Source of the DNA: Acidimicrobiia bacterium
Lineage (GTDB): Bacteria > Actinomycetota > Acidimicrobiia > Acidimicrobiales > JAHEJN01
NCBI GenBank assembly: GCA_029861625.1
Contig: JAOTZB010000008.1
Span: forward strand, 1 to 33,004
DNA: 33,004 nt
Reading direction: 5' to 3'
Below, one piece after another: positions 1 to 6,723 of the stretch. A program made the position numbers and the translations under genes. The notes below the pieces were generated by a model. The model was not told the DNA's origin and made no database searches. It was given only the letters and a program-made list of their open reading frames with translations. Every line of letters begins with the position of its first letter. Position 1 is the first letter of the stretch.

Positions 1-405
1 TTCATGTCCGGCTTCAACTTGCGCGAGGGAGCACTGGCCACCTCGCTGTCCCCCGACGACGAGAACGTCGTGTGCATCGGCGCCGACACCCAAGCGATGG
101 CAACAGCCATCAACCGGGTCATTGAGCTCGACGGCGGTCAGGTCGTGACCCGTGGGGCCGAAGTTCTCGCTGAGCTGGCGCTGCCTCTCGCCGGGATCAT
201 GAGCGACCTCGAGCCGGACGAGATGGTCGCGGCCGAGGATCGGCTCACCGCCGCCGCTCACGACCTGGGCTGCAGCCTCGCGAACCCGTTCATGTGGTTG
301 ATCTTCACCCCGATCACCGCCATTCCCGAGTACGCGATCATCGATCGCGGCTTCGTCGAGCAGGCCACTCTGTCGTTCTGCAGCCCTGTGACCCGCCGAC
401 TGTGA
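1..405 (+). CDS. ade: Adenine deaminase, C-terminal part (5' end outside window)
   Basis: The reading frame is open from the first base, so this is the last 134 residues of a longer protein. The visible part matches the C-terminal domain of bacterial adenine deaminase, the amidohydrolase-family enzyme that converts adenine to hypoxanthine and ammonia in purine salvage. Diagnostic stretches are REGALATSLSPDDENVV near the start, the 'AINRVIELDGGQVV' strand-helix-strand, 'LPLAGIMSD', and 'LGCSLANPFMWLIF' followed by 'IPEYAIIDRGFV' close to the end. The metal-binding catalytic barrel lies upstream and cannot be inspected. The next gene is 360 bases away and unrelated, so no operon partner is visible on this side. 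The family call is firm; activity cannot be judged from this fragment. Confidence 0.9.
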   Translation, partial: FMSGFNLREGALATSLSPDDENVVCIGADTQAMATAINRVIELDGGQVVTRGAEVLAELALPLAGIMSDLEPDEMVAAEDRLTAAAHDLGCSLANPFMWLIFTPITAIPEYAIIDRGFVEQATLSFCSPVTRRL

Positions 406-765
406 GGAACTCCAGCGGCACGAGCGCCGCGACGCACGTGGCGCGGTGTTGTCCTGTGAATGACGCGCCGGCGGGTCTCGGGGACGGCACCCACCGGTTC
501 CCTACACCAAGCTGTTCGCCTGGAAGGGCGCCTTCGCCCGTGTCGAGCCCGAGCTCGACGGCTGTTCTGCATCTTCGTCCACAAAGCTGACGCTGTAGGT
601 GATGTCGAAGCCGGGAGCTCGCTTTCGGGTATCGCTGGAATCTGGTTCCGACACGCCGCGCTGGTCGCGGGGTGCAGATACCACCGTCAGTACACCTCCA
701 GGCACCATGGAGCCCAGATCCCCCCTGGCGCATCGTGGTCTCAACCCGCGAGACAGGAACCTCCA
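406..765. other. Intergenic stretch, no recognisable gene
   Basis: These 360 bases lie between the adenine deaminase stop and the GH114 lipoprotein start. I see no convincing coding region, RNA gene or strong terminator. A 5-bp inverted repeat (GAAGG-GCG-CCTTC, 523-535) is too short to call. The frame 500-598 reads as a protein-like peptide containing 'YTKLFAWKGAFARVEPELDG' and then a stop, but it has no start codon or ribosome site, so at most it is a decayed gene fragment. The promoter of the next gene presumably lies in the last 100 bases, but no clear -35/-10 pair is evident. Confidence 0.5.
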
Positions 766-1647
766 ATGCCCAACCTGAGCCCCAAACCGACAATCCACCG
801 CACTGCAGCCTTGATCGTCACCGCGGCCCTGGTCATCGCGGCATGCGGGGACGCCGACGACGAGTCGACCAGCGAAGTGCCACCAGAGGCCGCCTCCGTC
901 GTCAACCGATCGGCCGAGCCAGTCGGGGCGAATCGAGCGGTCCTCGAGGTCGATTCGACGTGGCAGTGGCAGCTCGACGGCCCGATCAACACCTCCTACG
1001 ACGTCGACGTGTACGACATCGACCTCTTCGAATCGCCGACCGCCACCATCGCCGAGCTGAGCGATGACGGCCGGATCGTCATCTGCTACTTCTCCGCCGG
1101 TTCCTACGAAGAATGGCGCGAGGACGCCCAAGGGCTCCCCGTCGCGGCCCTGGGCACGCCGCTCGATGGTTGGGAGGACGAGCGATGGGTCGACGTGCGC
1201 AGCGAGGCCGTCCGCGACCTCATGGAGACGCGGCTCGACCTGGCCGTGAGCAAGGGATGCGACGGTGTCGAGCCCGACAACGTGGCTGCGTACGACGACG
1301 AGACCGGATTCGACTTCACACTCGAAGACCAGCTCGCCTACAACCGCTTCCTCGCCGACGCCGCCCACGACCGGGGCTTGCTGATTGGCCTGAAGAACGC
1401 GCTCGACCAGATCCCGGACCTCGTCGACCAATTCGACTTCGCCGTCAACGAGCAGTGCCACGAGTACGACGAGTGCGAGATGAACCGGCCGTTCGTCAAT
1501 GCGGGCAAACCGGTGTTCAACGCGGAGTACGCCGCCGATCTTGTCGGTGACCCCGAGACCGTCTGCGCCAACGCCGCCGCCGCAGGGATCCGCACGCTCC
1601 TGCTCTCGATCGACCTCGACGATTCGCTGCGCATCAGTTGCGACTGA
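766..1647 (+). CDS. Exported lipoprotein, GH114-type endo-alpha-1,4-polygalactosaminidase family
   Basis: A 293-residue protein with a lipoprotein signal: a basic N-terminus, a hydrophobic run at about 13-26 and a lipobox ending VIAAC with Cys27. A short acidic spacer follows, then a single TIM-barrel-like domain from about residue 64 to the end. Family marks are 'WQWQLDGPINTSYDVDVYDI' (66-85), 'ICYFSAGSYEEWR' (106-118), 'GCDGVEPDNVAAYDDETGFD' (164-183) and 'LKNALDQIPDLV' (209-220). Known GH114 enzymes cleave alpha-1,4-linked galactosamine polymers of microbial exopolysaccharide, and the conserved Asp/Glu of the DGVEPDN motif are the likely catalytic acids. I chose the ATG at 766 because AGGAAC lies just upstream and the signal peptide starts there; an upstream in-frame extension lacks both. 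It converges on the response regulator gene. The substrate is inferred from the family only. Confidence 0.85.
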   Translation: MPNLSPKPTIHRTAALIVTAALVIAACGDADDESTSEVPPEAASVVNRSAEPVGANRAVLEVDSTWQWQLDGPINTSYDVDVYDIDLFESPTATIAELSDDGRIVICYFSAGSYEEWREDAQGLPVAALGTPLDGWEDERWVDVRSEAVRDLMETRLDLAVSKGCDGVEPDNVAAYDDETGFDFTLEDQLAYNRFLADAAHDRGLLIGLKNALDQIPDLVDQFDFAVNEQCHEYDECEMNRPFVNAGKPVFNAEYAADLVGDPETVCANAAAAGIRTLLLSIDLDDSLRISCD

Positions 1648-1672
1648 GCGCAACCATCGAATGCATCGTGCG

Positions 1673-2329
1673 CTACTGGGCGAGCCACATGAGGACGGCC
1701 TTCACCCGGCGATGCGCGGTCTCCTCTTCGCTCAGGCCGAGCTTCGAGAAAATCGAGTTGATGTGCTTCGCGACGGCCTTCGGGCTGAGCACGAGCGCCT
1801 CTGCGACCGAGGCGTTGTTCAAGCCCTCGGCGATCAAGGCCAGAACTTCCCGCTCGCGAGGTGTCAGCTGGTCGACTGCGGACGAGCGTCGGGTTCGCCC
1901 CTCTACCAAGACCTCGACGATCTTCGGATCGACAACGGAGCCACCTCCGGCCACGGCCTGCACGGCTCGTTCCAGCTCTTCGGGCGACACCCGCTCCTTC
2001 AACAGATAGGCGAGGCCCTCGGATCCATGCTCGAACAGCGCGAGGACGAACGAGGGCTCGCTGAACTGCGACAGCACGACGACGCCCGTCGACGGGTGGG
2101 ATTCGCGGATCGAGAGTGCGGCCTGGATGCCCTCGTCGGTGTGGGTCGGTGGCATCCGGATGTCGGTGATCACCACGTCGGGTTGTCGCTCGTCCACCGC
2201 GTTCAGCAGGGCGTCGACGTCGTCGCACTCGGCCACCAGCTCGACACTGTCGAGGCTCTGCAGCAGGGCCGCGACGCCCTGCCGGATGAGCAGATTGTCA
2301 TCGGCCAGCACCACTCGCAGCAACGTCAT
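1673..2329 (-). CDS. NarL/FixJ-type response regulator
   Basis: 218 residues with a receiver domain at about 5-125 and a LuxR-type helix-turn-helix at about 153-215. The acidic pocket is Asp10/Asp11, the phospho-acceptor is Asp56 in 'VVITDIRMPP', and the switch positions are Ser87 and Lys111. The DNA-binding part carries the usual 'LTPREREVLALIAEGLNNAS' segment and a recognition helix around 'SPKAVAKHINSIFSKLGL'. The ATG at 2329 places the first beta-strand (LLRVVLADD) at the N-terminus as expected; an upstream in-frame ATG at 2413 would overlap the divergent kinase gene and add an unrelated 28 residues. The kinase gene starts 65 bases away on the opposite strand, which strongly suggests they are partners. 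Targets are unknown, but neighbouring surface-protein genes are candidates. Confidence 0.93.
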   Translation of the reverse strand: MTLLRVVLADDNLLIRQGVAALLQSLDSVELVAECDDVDALLNAVDERQPDVVITDIRMPPTHTDEGIQAALSIRESHPSTGVVVLSQFSEPSFVLALFEHGSEGLAYLLKERVSPEELERAVQAVAGGGSVVDPKIVEVLVEGRTRRSSAVDQLTPREREVLALIAEGLNNASVAEALVLSPKAVAKHINSIFSKLGLSEEETAHRRVKAVLMWLAQ

Positions 2330-2394
2330 CGCGGCCACGGTACAGATCTCCGGGCACGGCATCGCCAACAACTGTCGTGCCGTAGAGTCTGACG

Positions 2395-3651
2395 ATGCGC
2401 TTTCCGCCGCCAACTGCGGCCACCGACGGCGAGGTGACGAGCGCTGACACGATCTCCACGTTCATCCGGCTCGACCGCATGGGTGCGGTCATCGGACTCG
2501 TTGTCGCGATCGTCGCGGCCAGCGTCGATGGCGATCTGCTGCTCTGGTGGGTTGTCGGGGCCCTCGCGGTGCTCGCGGCGGTCCTGACCGGGGCCGGCCA
2601 CCGGCTCGGCGACGGGAAGGTCGTCGACGCTCTCTCGCTGGTGATGCTCGGCAACTGCATCACGGCGGTCACCGTGTCGATCGCGCTGCCGTTCCTGTGG
2701 CCGATGATGGCGCTCGTCGTCGTGATGACGGTCGTGCTGGCAGCCCCGCATCTCGGAGTGCAAACGCTCATGGCAACTCTCGTCGTGGGAGCGGGTGCGA
2801 TCGCCGCGGTCACGATTCTCGGGCTGCGCAGCGACGACGCCGGAGCCATCCCCGACATCGACGATGACATCGAGATCATCGTCGTCGTGGCTGCGTTGTC
2901 GACGCTGACGATCCCCATCGGCCTCGTCGTTTGGCAGACCAACCGACTACAGCGCCGTGCGCTGGCCCGCGCAACGCAGCTCAATCGCGAACTGCAGGCG
3001 TCCGAGCGGGACCTCGCGGCCTCTCGTCGTCGTGTCGTGCAGGCAGCCGACGCCGAACGCAGCCGCATCGAGCGGGACCTGCACGACGGCGCTCAGCAGC
3101 GTCTCGTCGCCCTCGCGATGCGTCTACGGCTGCTCGAGTCCCGAACGCGCCATGGCGAGGAGAACGACGGCACCCCGGTGTCGGAGCTTGTCGACGAGCT
3201 CGACCGATCGATCGAGGAGCTGCGCGAACTGGCCCACGGCATCTATCCACCGACGCTCGAGGCCCATGGGCTCGCAGAGGCGTTTCGTGCCGTCGCCCGC
3301 CGCTCGCCCTACGGAGTGGCAGTCGAGGCAGACGGGATCGGTCGGTTCGCGCCGACCGTCGAATCGGCGCTCTACTTCACAGGCCTCGAAGCGCTCGCCA
3401 ACGCGTCGAAACACGCTCCGAACGCCTCGGTGGATATCCGGATGGGCCGCGATGCCGCCGGCCTGCTGACGCTCACCGTTGCCGATGACGGCCCTGGGTT
3501 CGATGTCGAGTCCGCGGCCACCTCGAGAGGGCTGCTGAACATGGCCGACCGCATCGGCGCGTTGGACGGCGAGCTCACCGTCGCGTCGACGCCCGGGGAC
3601 GGCACGACCGTCATCGCCACGGTGCCCGTCGACAACACTGTCCTGGCCTGA
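2395..3651 (+). CDS. Membrane sensor histidine kinase, NarL-partner type (HisKA_3)
   Basis: 418 residues. The first ~180 form about six hydrophobic membrane segments (near 31-45, 48-66, 80-98, 99-117, 122-143 and 160-180) with almost no extracellular domain, as in 'intramembrane-sensing' or DesK-like kinases. A coiled linker follows, then the dimerisation/phosphotransfer helix with 'ERDLHDGAQQRLVALAMRLR'; the phosphorylated residue would be His230. The ATP-binding domain is complete: N-box 'LEALANASKHA' (331-341), 'VADDGPGFD' (362-370), and the final 'GDGTTVIATVPV'. The start at ATG 2395 gives an arginine-containing N-terminus before the first helix; the ribosome site is weak. It is divergent from the response regulator at 1673-2329 and most likely phosphorylates it. 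The stimulus cannot be read from the sequence. Confidence 0.92.
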   Translation: MRFPPPTAATDGEVTSADTISTFIRLDRMGAVIGLVVAIVAASVDGDLLLWWVVGALAVLAAVLTGAGHRLGDGKVVDALSLVMLGNCITAVTVSIALPFLWPMMALVVVMTVVLAAPHLGVQTLMATLVVGAGAIAAVTILGLRSDDAGAIPDIDDDIEIIVVVAALSTLTIPIGLVVWQTNRLQRRALARATQLNRELQASERDLAASRRRVVQAADAERSRIERDLHDGAQQRLVALAMRLRLLESRTRHGEENDGTPVSELVDELDRSIEELRELAHGIYPPTLEAHGLAEAFRAVARRSPYGVAVEADGIGRFAPTVESALYFTGLEALANASKHAPNASVDIRMGRDAAGLLTLTVADDGPGFDVESAATSRGLLNMADRIGALDGELTVASTPGDGTTVIATVPVDNTVLA

Positions 3652-3723
3652 CCGGAAGGGTGCCTGCACCACCCCCAAGACACGCCCTTGCGCCATCGAG
3701 ATCATCGGCGTGATCCCGCACGC

Positions 3724-3758
3724 TGGTTCCCAACAGAACCTCCTCGACAAAGGAACCA
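3724..3758 (+). promoter_or_regulatory. Inverted repeat pairing with the ribosome-binding site
   Basis: TGGTTCC (3724-3730) is a perfect inverted match to GGAACCA (3752-3758), separated by 21 bases. The second arm contains the AGGAACC ribosome-binding sequence of the lipoprotein gene starting at 3762. In RNA the two arms could form a 7-bp stem that hides the site. The stem is short and could be chance. Confidence 0.3.
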
Positions 3759-3761
3759 GCC

Positions 3762-4934
3762 ATGCTCACCAAGCTCACTCAGCACCTCCGCTCCACTCGC
3801 CGGTCGGCCATTCGCTTCGGCACTGCGGCAGGAGCACTCGCCATCCTCGGGTCGGCATGCGGAACCCCGACCGAGATCGCGGCCACGACCGCTGTCGAGC
3901 CCCCCACAGCGTCAGCCGATCCCGTCGTGAACAGCCTGGACCTCGTCGTTTCCGGCGAGACGGCCACGATGATCGCCAATGTCACCGATCCCGACGACGA
4001 CATTGCGTCGGTCTCGGTCGAATGGGGCGACGGCGAGACCGACACAGTGACCGCCGGCTTCCCCGGCCTGCGGGCCGACCACGAGTACGAAGAGGCGGGG
4101 CCATACACGGTCGTTGTGCAGGTCACCGACGAGACCGGCTGGTCGAACCTTGCAACCGCACTGGTCGAAATCGCCGAGACGGAAAGCGGATCAGCAGGTG
4201 AAGGGGAGGGCGAGATCGCACCGCCTGCGCCTGCCCCTGCGCCCGAGCCGGCCCCTCAACCAGCGCCCGAGCCTGCCCCCCAGCCAGCGCCAGCGCCGAC
4301 ACCCGAGCCCACCCCGATGCCGCTCCCCGATCCGATAGCGCTGGACCTGCTGGACGAGCAGGTGACCTACAGCCAGGTCGTCGATGCCGAAGACGGCGCC
4401 GGCGGCTCCGGAGAAGCACGCAGCGTCGGCAGCCGCGGGCTGGCAGTCCGGTCTTACGCCTGGCACGGCTACAACGGGCGGGGCTATGCGGAGGCGACGC
4501 TGACCCGGGTCATCGACGCCAGTTCGGCGTTCGAGCAATTCGGTGAACACGTCACGGCCATCGAAGTCGAGCTCGACTACGCCGCTAGCGGCACAGGCAA
4601 GCTCAGGGGTCCGTGGGACCGCAGTTCGACGGTGTCGGTCTGGGCCTCCATCGACGCCGAGGGTGCCCAGGATTCCGAGCTCTTCACCGCCACCAAGTCA
4701 GAGGACGACTTCGACCCGGTCCTGCCGCTCAGCTTCGACGACGAGGGCCGAACAACCAGCTTCGTCCTGACGCCCGAGAACCCGACAGCGACCTTCCAAC
4801 TCAGCGCCTCGTGCACCTCGACCGGCGGTCCGATGGCGTTCGCGCTGCTCAACGAGGGCTGGTGCGACTTCTACGACGACAACGGCAAAGTCGAGCTGAT
4901 CCGGCTCCAAGCCACGCTGTTCCCGGTCGTCTGA
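3762..4934 (+). CDS. PKD-domain lipoprotein with Pro/Ala/Glu-rich linker
   Basis: 390 residues. The signal peptide has paired arginines (STRRSAIRFG, 11-20), a hydrophobic stretch and a lipobox-like LGSAC with Cys33, so lipidation, possibly after Tat export, is plausible. Residues ~52-137 resemble a PKD/Ig-like beta-sandwich: 'VTDPDDDIASVSVEWGDGET' is a classic PKD strand pair, followed by 'DHEYEEAGPYTVVVQVTDE'. A low-complexity linker of Pro, Ala, Glu and Gln follows at about 150-187. The C-terminal ~200 residues (DEQVTYSQVVDAEDG onward) are a beta-rich domain I do not recognise; it contains two cysteines that could form a disulfide near the end. AGGAACC just upstream of ATG 3762 supports the start. 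It follows the histidine kinase gene by 110 bases, and a strong hairpin follows its stop. It is likely a surface-anchored binding or adhesion protein; no enzymatic motif is visible. Confidence 0.8.
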   Translation: MLTKLTQHLRSTRRSAIRFGTAAGALAILGSACGTPTEIAATTAVEPPTASADPVVNSLDLVVSGETATMIANVTDPDDDIASVSVEWGDGETDTVTAGFPGLRADHEYEEAGPYTVVVQVTDETGWSNLATALVEIAETESGSAGEGEGEIAPPAPAPAPEPAPQPAPEPAPQPAPAPTPEPTPMPLPDPIALDLLDEQVTYSQVVDAEDGAGGSGEARSVGSRGLAVRSYAWHGYNGRGYAEATLTRVIDASSAFEQFGEHVTAIEVELDYAASGTGKLRGPWDRSSTVSVWASIDAEGAQDSELFTATKSEDDFDPVLPLSFDDEGRTTSFVLTPENPTATFQLSASCTSTGGPMAFALLNEGWCDFYDDNGKVELIRLQATLFPVV

Positions 4935-4971
4935 ACTGCGCCGCCAACGGTTTGCCAGCCGCCAGCGGAGG

Positions 4972-5005
4972 CGAGAGATGGGAGTCCAGTGGCTCCCATC
5001 TCTCG
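4972..5005. terminator. Strong 13-bp hairpin, probable terminator
   Basis: CGAGAGATGGGAG (4972-4984) and CTCCCATCTCTCG (4993-5005) are perfect inverted repeats with an 8-base loop. The hairpin lies 37 bases after the PKD lipoprotein stop. No T-run follows on either strand, which is common for actinobacterial terminators. Because it is symmetric it could act in both directions. Confidence 0.6.
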
Positions 5006-5162
5006 TCGCGCGTCGTGACACCCAAACAGCGCGGGCGTAACCGGTCGGGCGGGCGGGATGTAGTCGCCCGAAGACGCATCGGGACCCGCTATTTCGTCGC
5101 CGTCGGCCCCGAACTGTCTGCCCGCTCCAAGGCGGGGGCCACCTCCCCCCTCGCCTGGTGGC

Positions 5163-5279
5163 TCAGCATGCGGTCGACCGCGCAGCCTCATCGTTCAGCA
5201 CGTAGACGTCCCAGATGATCACCTCGACACCGCCGGAATCGAGCAGCGCAGCGAGCCGTGCGAACTCCTCGCGGTTCAC
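5163..5279 (-). pseudogene. Possible C-terminal gene remnant
   Basis: On the reverse strand, a GTG-initiated frame of 38 codons reads as protein-like sequence, with 'NREEFARLAALLDSGGVEVI' followed by an aromatic/acidic tail around 'IWDVYVLNDEAA'. The amphipathic helix and beta-strand pattern look like genuine protein rather than shadow translation. The frame is closed upstream by a TGA at about 5301, and no ribosome-binding site is evident before the GTG. It may be the tail of a gene lost by deletion, or a very small gene. I do not recognise a family. It sits in a 0.9-kb gene-free stretch that also holds a tRNA remnant, which favours decayed DNA. Confidence 0.3.
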
Positions 5280-5645
5280 CACACAGACTGGGGGCCTTCC
5301 TCACCCGCCCGGTCCTGCGTTTCATCTGGAGACGCAATCTCGCACGACTCACTGCCCGAATCGAGCAGTCCTGAAGCCGGTGCCCGAGCCCATCGGTCCC
5401 GGCCAGGAGTCCGTCTGGGGCTACCCGCGTCCCCGCCAGGGCGGATGATTGCCCCCGTACCCGGCTCTGTAGAGCCCTGGTCCATGTCGACCGTCGACCC
5501 GACCACTTCCCGGCGCTGTCTTCGTGCGCGCCGCGTGCGCGTAGCAACGGTCAAAGCGGGCCCACCAACGCGAGCAGCGGTCAGCCAGAAACTGGCCCTG
5601 AGCAGCCATTCCCCGCGAACCGCCAGGTCAGCGACTTGGCCCCGG
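5280..5645. other. Gene-free stretch, nothing recognised
   Basis: Open frames exist on both strands here, but their translations are arginine- and serine-rich, lack domains and have no credible start regions. The same holds for 5006-5162, which contains only short GC-rich hairpins (for example CCCGC/GCGGG around 5123-5137). I see no complete RNA gene and no insertion-sequence ends. Confidence 0.5.
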
Positions 5646-5695
5646 CGCCCTTTGCAAGCAGGGCGTCGTCGGTTCGAGTCCCATCAGGACCACCG
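5646..5695 (+). pseudogene. tRNA 3'-half remnant (anticodon loop to acceptor end)
   Basis: TTTGCAAGCAGG (5651-5662) followed by GGTTCGAGTCC (5671-5681) and AGGACCACC (5686-5694) is the layout of an anticodon loop, T-loop and acceptor end with a near-complete CCA. In standard numbering the anticodon would be TGC (Ala). The T-stem has one C-C mismatch (5670/5682), and the 5' anticodon strand does not pair in that register, although CGCCCT/AGGGCG (5646-5651/5660-5665) can pair around an 8-base loop. No D-arm and no properly placed matching 5' acceptor strand exist upstream. A functional alanine tRNA would also need G3-U70, but position 70 is A. It therefore looks like a fragment left by recombination or integration at a tRNA gene, not a working tRNA. 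Confidence 0.45.
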
Positions 5696-5807
5696 ATGTT
5701 GTGGAGAGCACGACGTCTACGAGGGCATCTGGATTGGGGGAGCGGAGACTCGCTCGGCTGCCACGAGACGAGGTCATCGGGCATGATCGAGTCACAGCAG
5801 TTCGGGA

Positions 5808-5819
5808 TTCCGATCGGAA
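5808..5819. promoter_or_regulatory. 12-bp perfect palindrome overlapping the ribosome-binding site
   Basis: TTCCGATCGGAA is a perfect 12-base palindrome. Its right half merges with the GGAAAGG ribosome-binding sequence (5816-5822) of the first gene of the catabolic operon, whose ATG is at 5830. This is a plausible operator for a dimeric repressor blocking early elongation or translation initiation. No regulator is assigned, and the next upstream gene ends nearly 900 bases away. Confidence 0.4.
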
Positions 5820-5829
5820 AGGCACGTCC

Positions 5830-6681
5830 ATGAACGCTCGAGCGATCCACCGCGTCCGGCTCGCCGACGGCAGCAAGCGTGTCGCCATAGGCCCACCTGG
5901 CGCCCCGACCGACCTGCTCGGACCTGAAGCATCCATCGACGGTCTTCTCGGGGCTGGCGCCGCAGCCGTGCGCGGTGTCGGCGACCTCGCCGCCGAGCCG
6001 CTCGTCGGGGCCTTCGACCTCCTCGTGCCCATCGGGAGCCAACCGGTCTGGGCCTCGGGTGTGACCTACCTGCGGAGCCGCGAGGCCCGCGAGGAGGAGT
6101 CGGACACGCCCGACCACTACGAGCGCGTCTACGACGCCGAACGCCCGGAGCTGTTCCTCAAGGCGCTGCCGGGCAACGCGGTCGGGCCCGGCGAAGCCGT
6201 CGGGGTGCGTGCGGACTCGGGGTGGGACGTTCCCGAGCCCGAGCTCTGCATCGTCGTCGACCCCACCGGCACGATCTGCGCGCTCACCATCGGCAACGAT
6301 GTGTCGTCCCGCTCGATCGAGGGCGAGAATCCCCTCTACCTGCCCCAGGCCAAGTCCTATCGGCGTAGCTGCGCCATCGGCCCCGCCCTCGTGCCGGTTG
6401 ACGACGACTGGGCGTACGAGCATCTGCGGATCGAGCTCGACGTGGTCCGCGACTCCAGGTCGATCTTCCGTGACGCCATATCAATGAGCGAGATGAAGCG
6501 ATCGCCCCACGAGCTGGCTCCGTGGCTGGTGCGCTGTCAGGACATGCCGATGGGAGCGGTGCTGCTCACCGGTACCGGCATCGTTCCGCCACCTTCGTTC
6601 ACCCTCACGGCTGGCGACGAGGTCGACATCGCGATCACCGGTCTCGGTCACCTGTGGAATCCGGTCGTCGAGGTTGCCTGA
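5830..6681 (+). CDS. FAH-family enzyme, 2-keto-3-deoxy-pentonate dehydratase-like
   Basis: 283 residues of the fumarylacetoacetate hydrolase superfamily. The metal site is visible as Glu136 and Glu138 in '[12 protein letters not shown]' and Asp157 in '[20 protein letters not shown]'; Lys111 in '[10 protein letters not shown]' is also conserved. The combination [19 protein letters not shown] is typical of the branch that includes archaeal 2-dehydro-3-deoxy-D-arabinonate dehydratase. That enzyme turns 2-keto-3-deoxypentonate into 2,5-dioxopentanoate (2-oxoglutarate semialdehyde). This fits well because an aldehyde dehydrogenase of the kind that oxidises that product lies two genes downstream. 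The ATG at 5830 is preceded by GGAAAGG at a good distance; a longer upstream frame overlaps the tRNA remnant and is rejected. It is the first gene of a five-gene operon with a palindrome at its translation start. The dehydratase activity is inferred. Confidence 0.85.
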   Translation: MNARAIHRVRLADGSKRVAIGPPGAPTDLLGPEASIDGLLGAGAAAVRGVGDLAAEPLVGAFDLLVPIGSQPVWASGVTYLRSREAREEESDTPDHYERVYDAERPELFLKALPGNAVGPGEAVGVRADSGWDVPEPELCIVVDPTGTICALTIGNDVSSRSIEGENPLYLPQAKSYRRSCAIGPALVPVDDDWAYEHLRIELDVVRDSRSIFRDAISMSEMKRSPHELAPWLVRCQDMPMGAVLLTGTGIVPPPSFTLTAGDEVDIAITGLGHLWNPVVEVA

Positions 6682-6723
6682 CCGGCGGGTCGCCTAGAGT
6701 ACGCCGCGAGGAGGTATCCGCCG

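Noticed and set aside
500-598. Short protein-like peptide in the first intergenic region
   Set aside because: There is no start codon or ribosome-binding site, and about 32 codons are too few to judge. It could be a decayed gene, but there is no independent support.
502-1653. Long reverse-strand frame opposite the GH114 gene
   Set aside because: Composition and position match antisense shadowing in high-GC DNA. The forward strand carries a lipoprotein signal and family motifs.
1647-1674. 6-bp inverted repeat (AGCGCA/TGCGCT) between the converging GH114 and response regulator genes
   Set aside because: The 16-base loop, short stem and overlap with both gene ends make a terminator doubtful.
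5646-5695. Calling a complete alanine tRNA here
   Set aside because: There is no D-arm and no properly placed 5' acceptor strand, the T-stem has a mismatch, and the G3-U70 identity pair is absent. Only a 3' half is supported.
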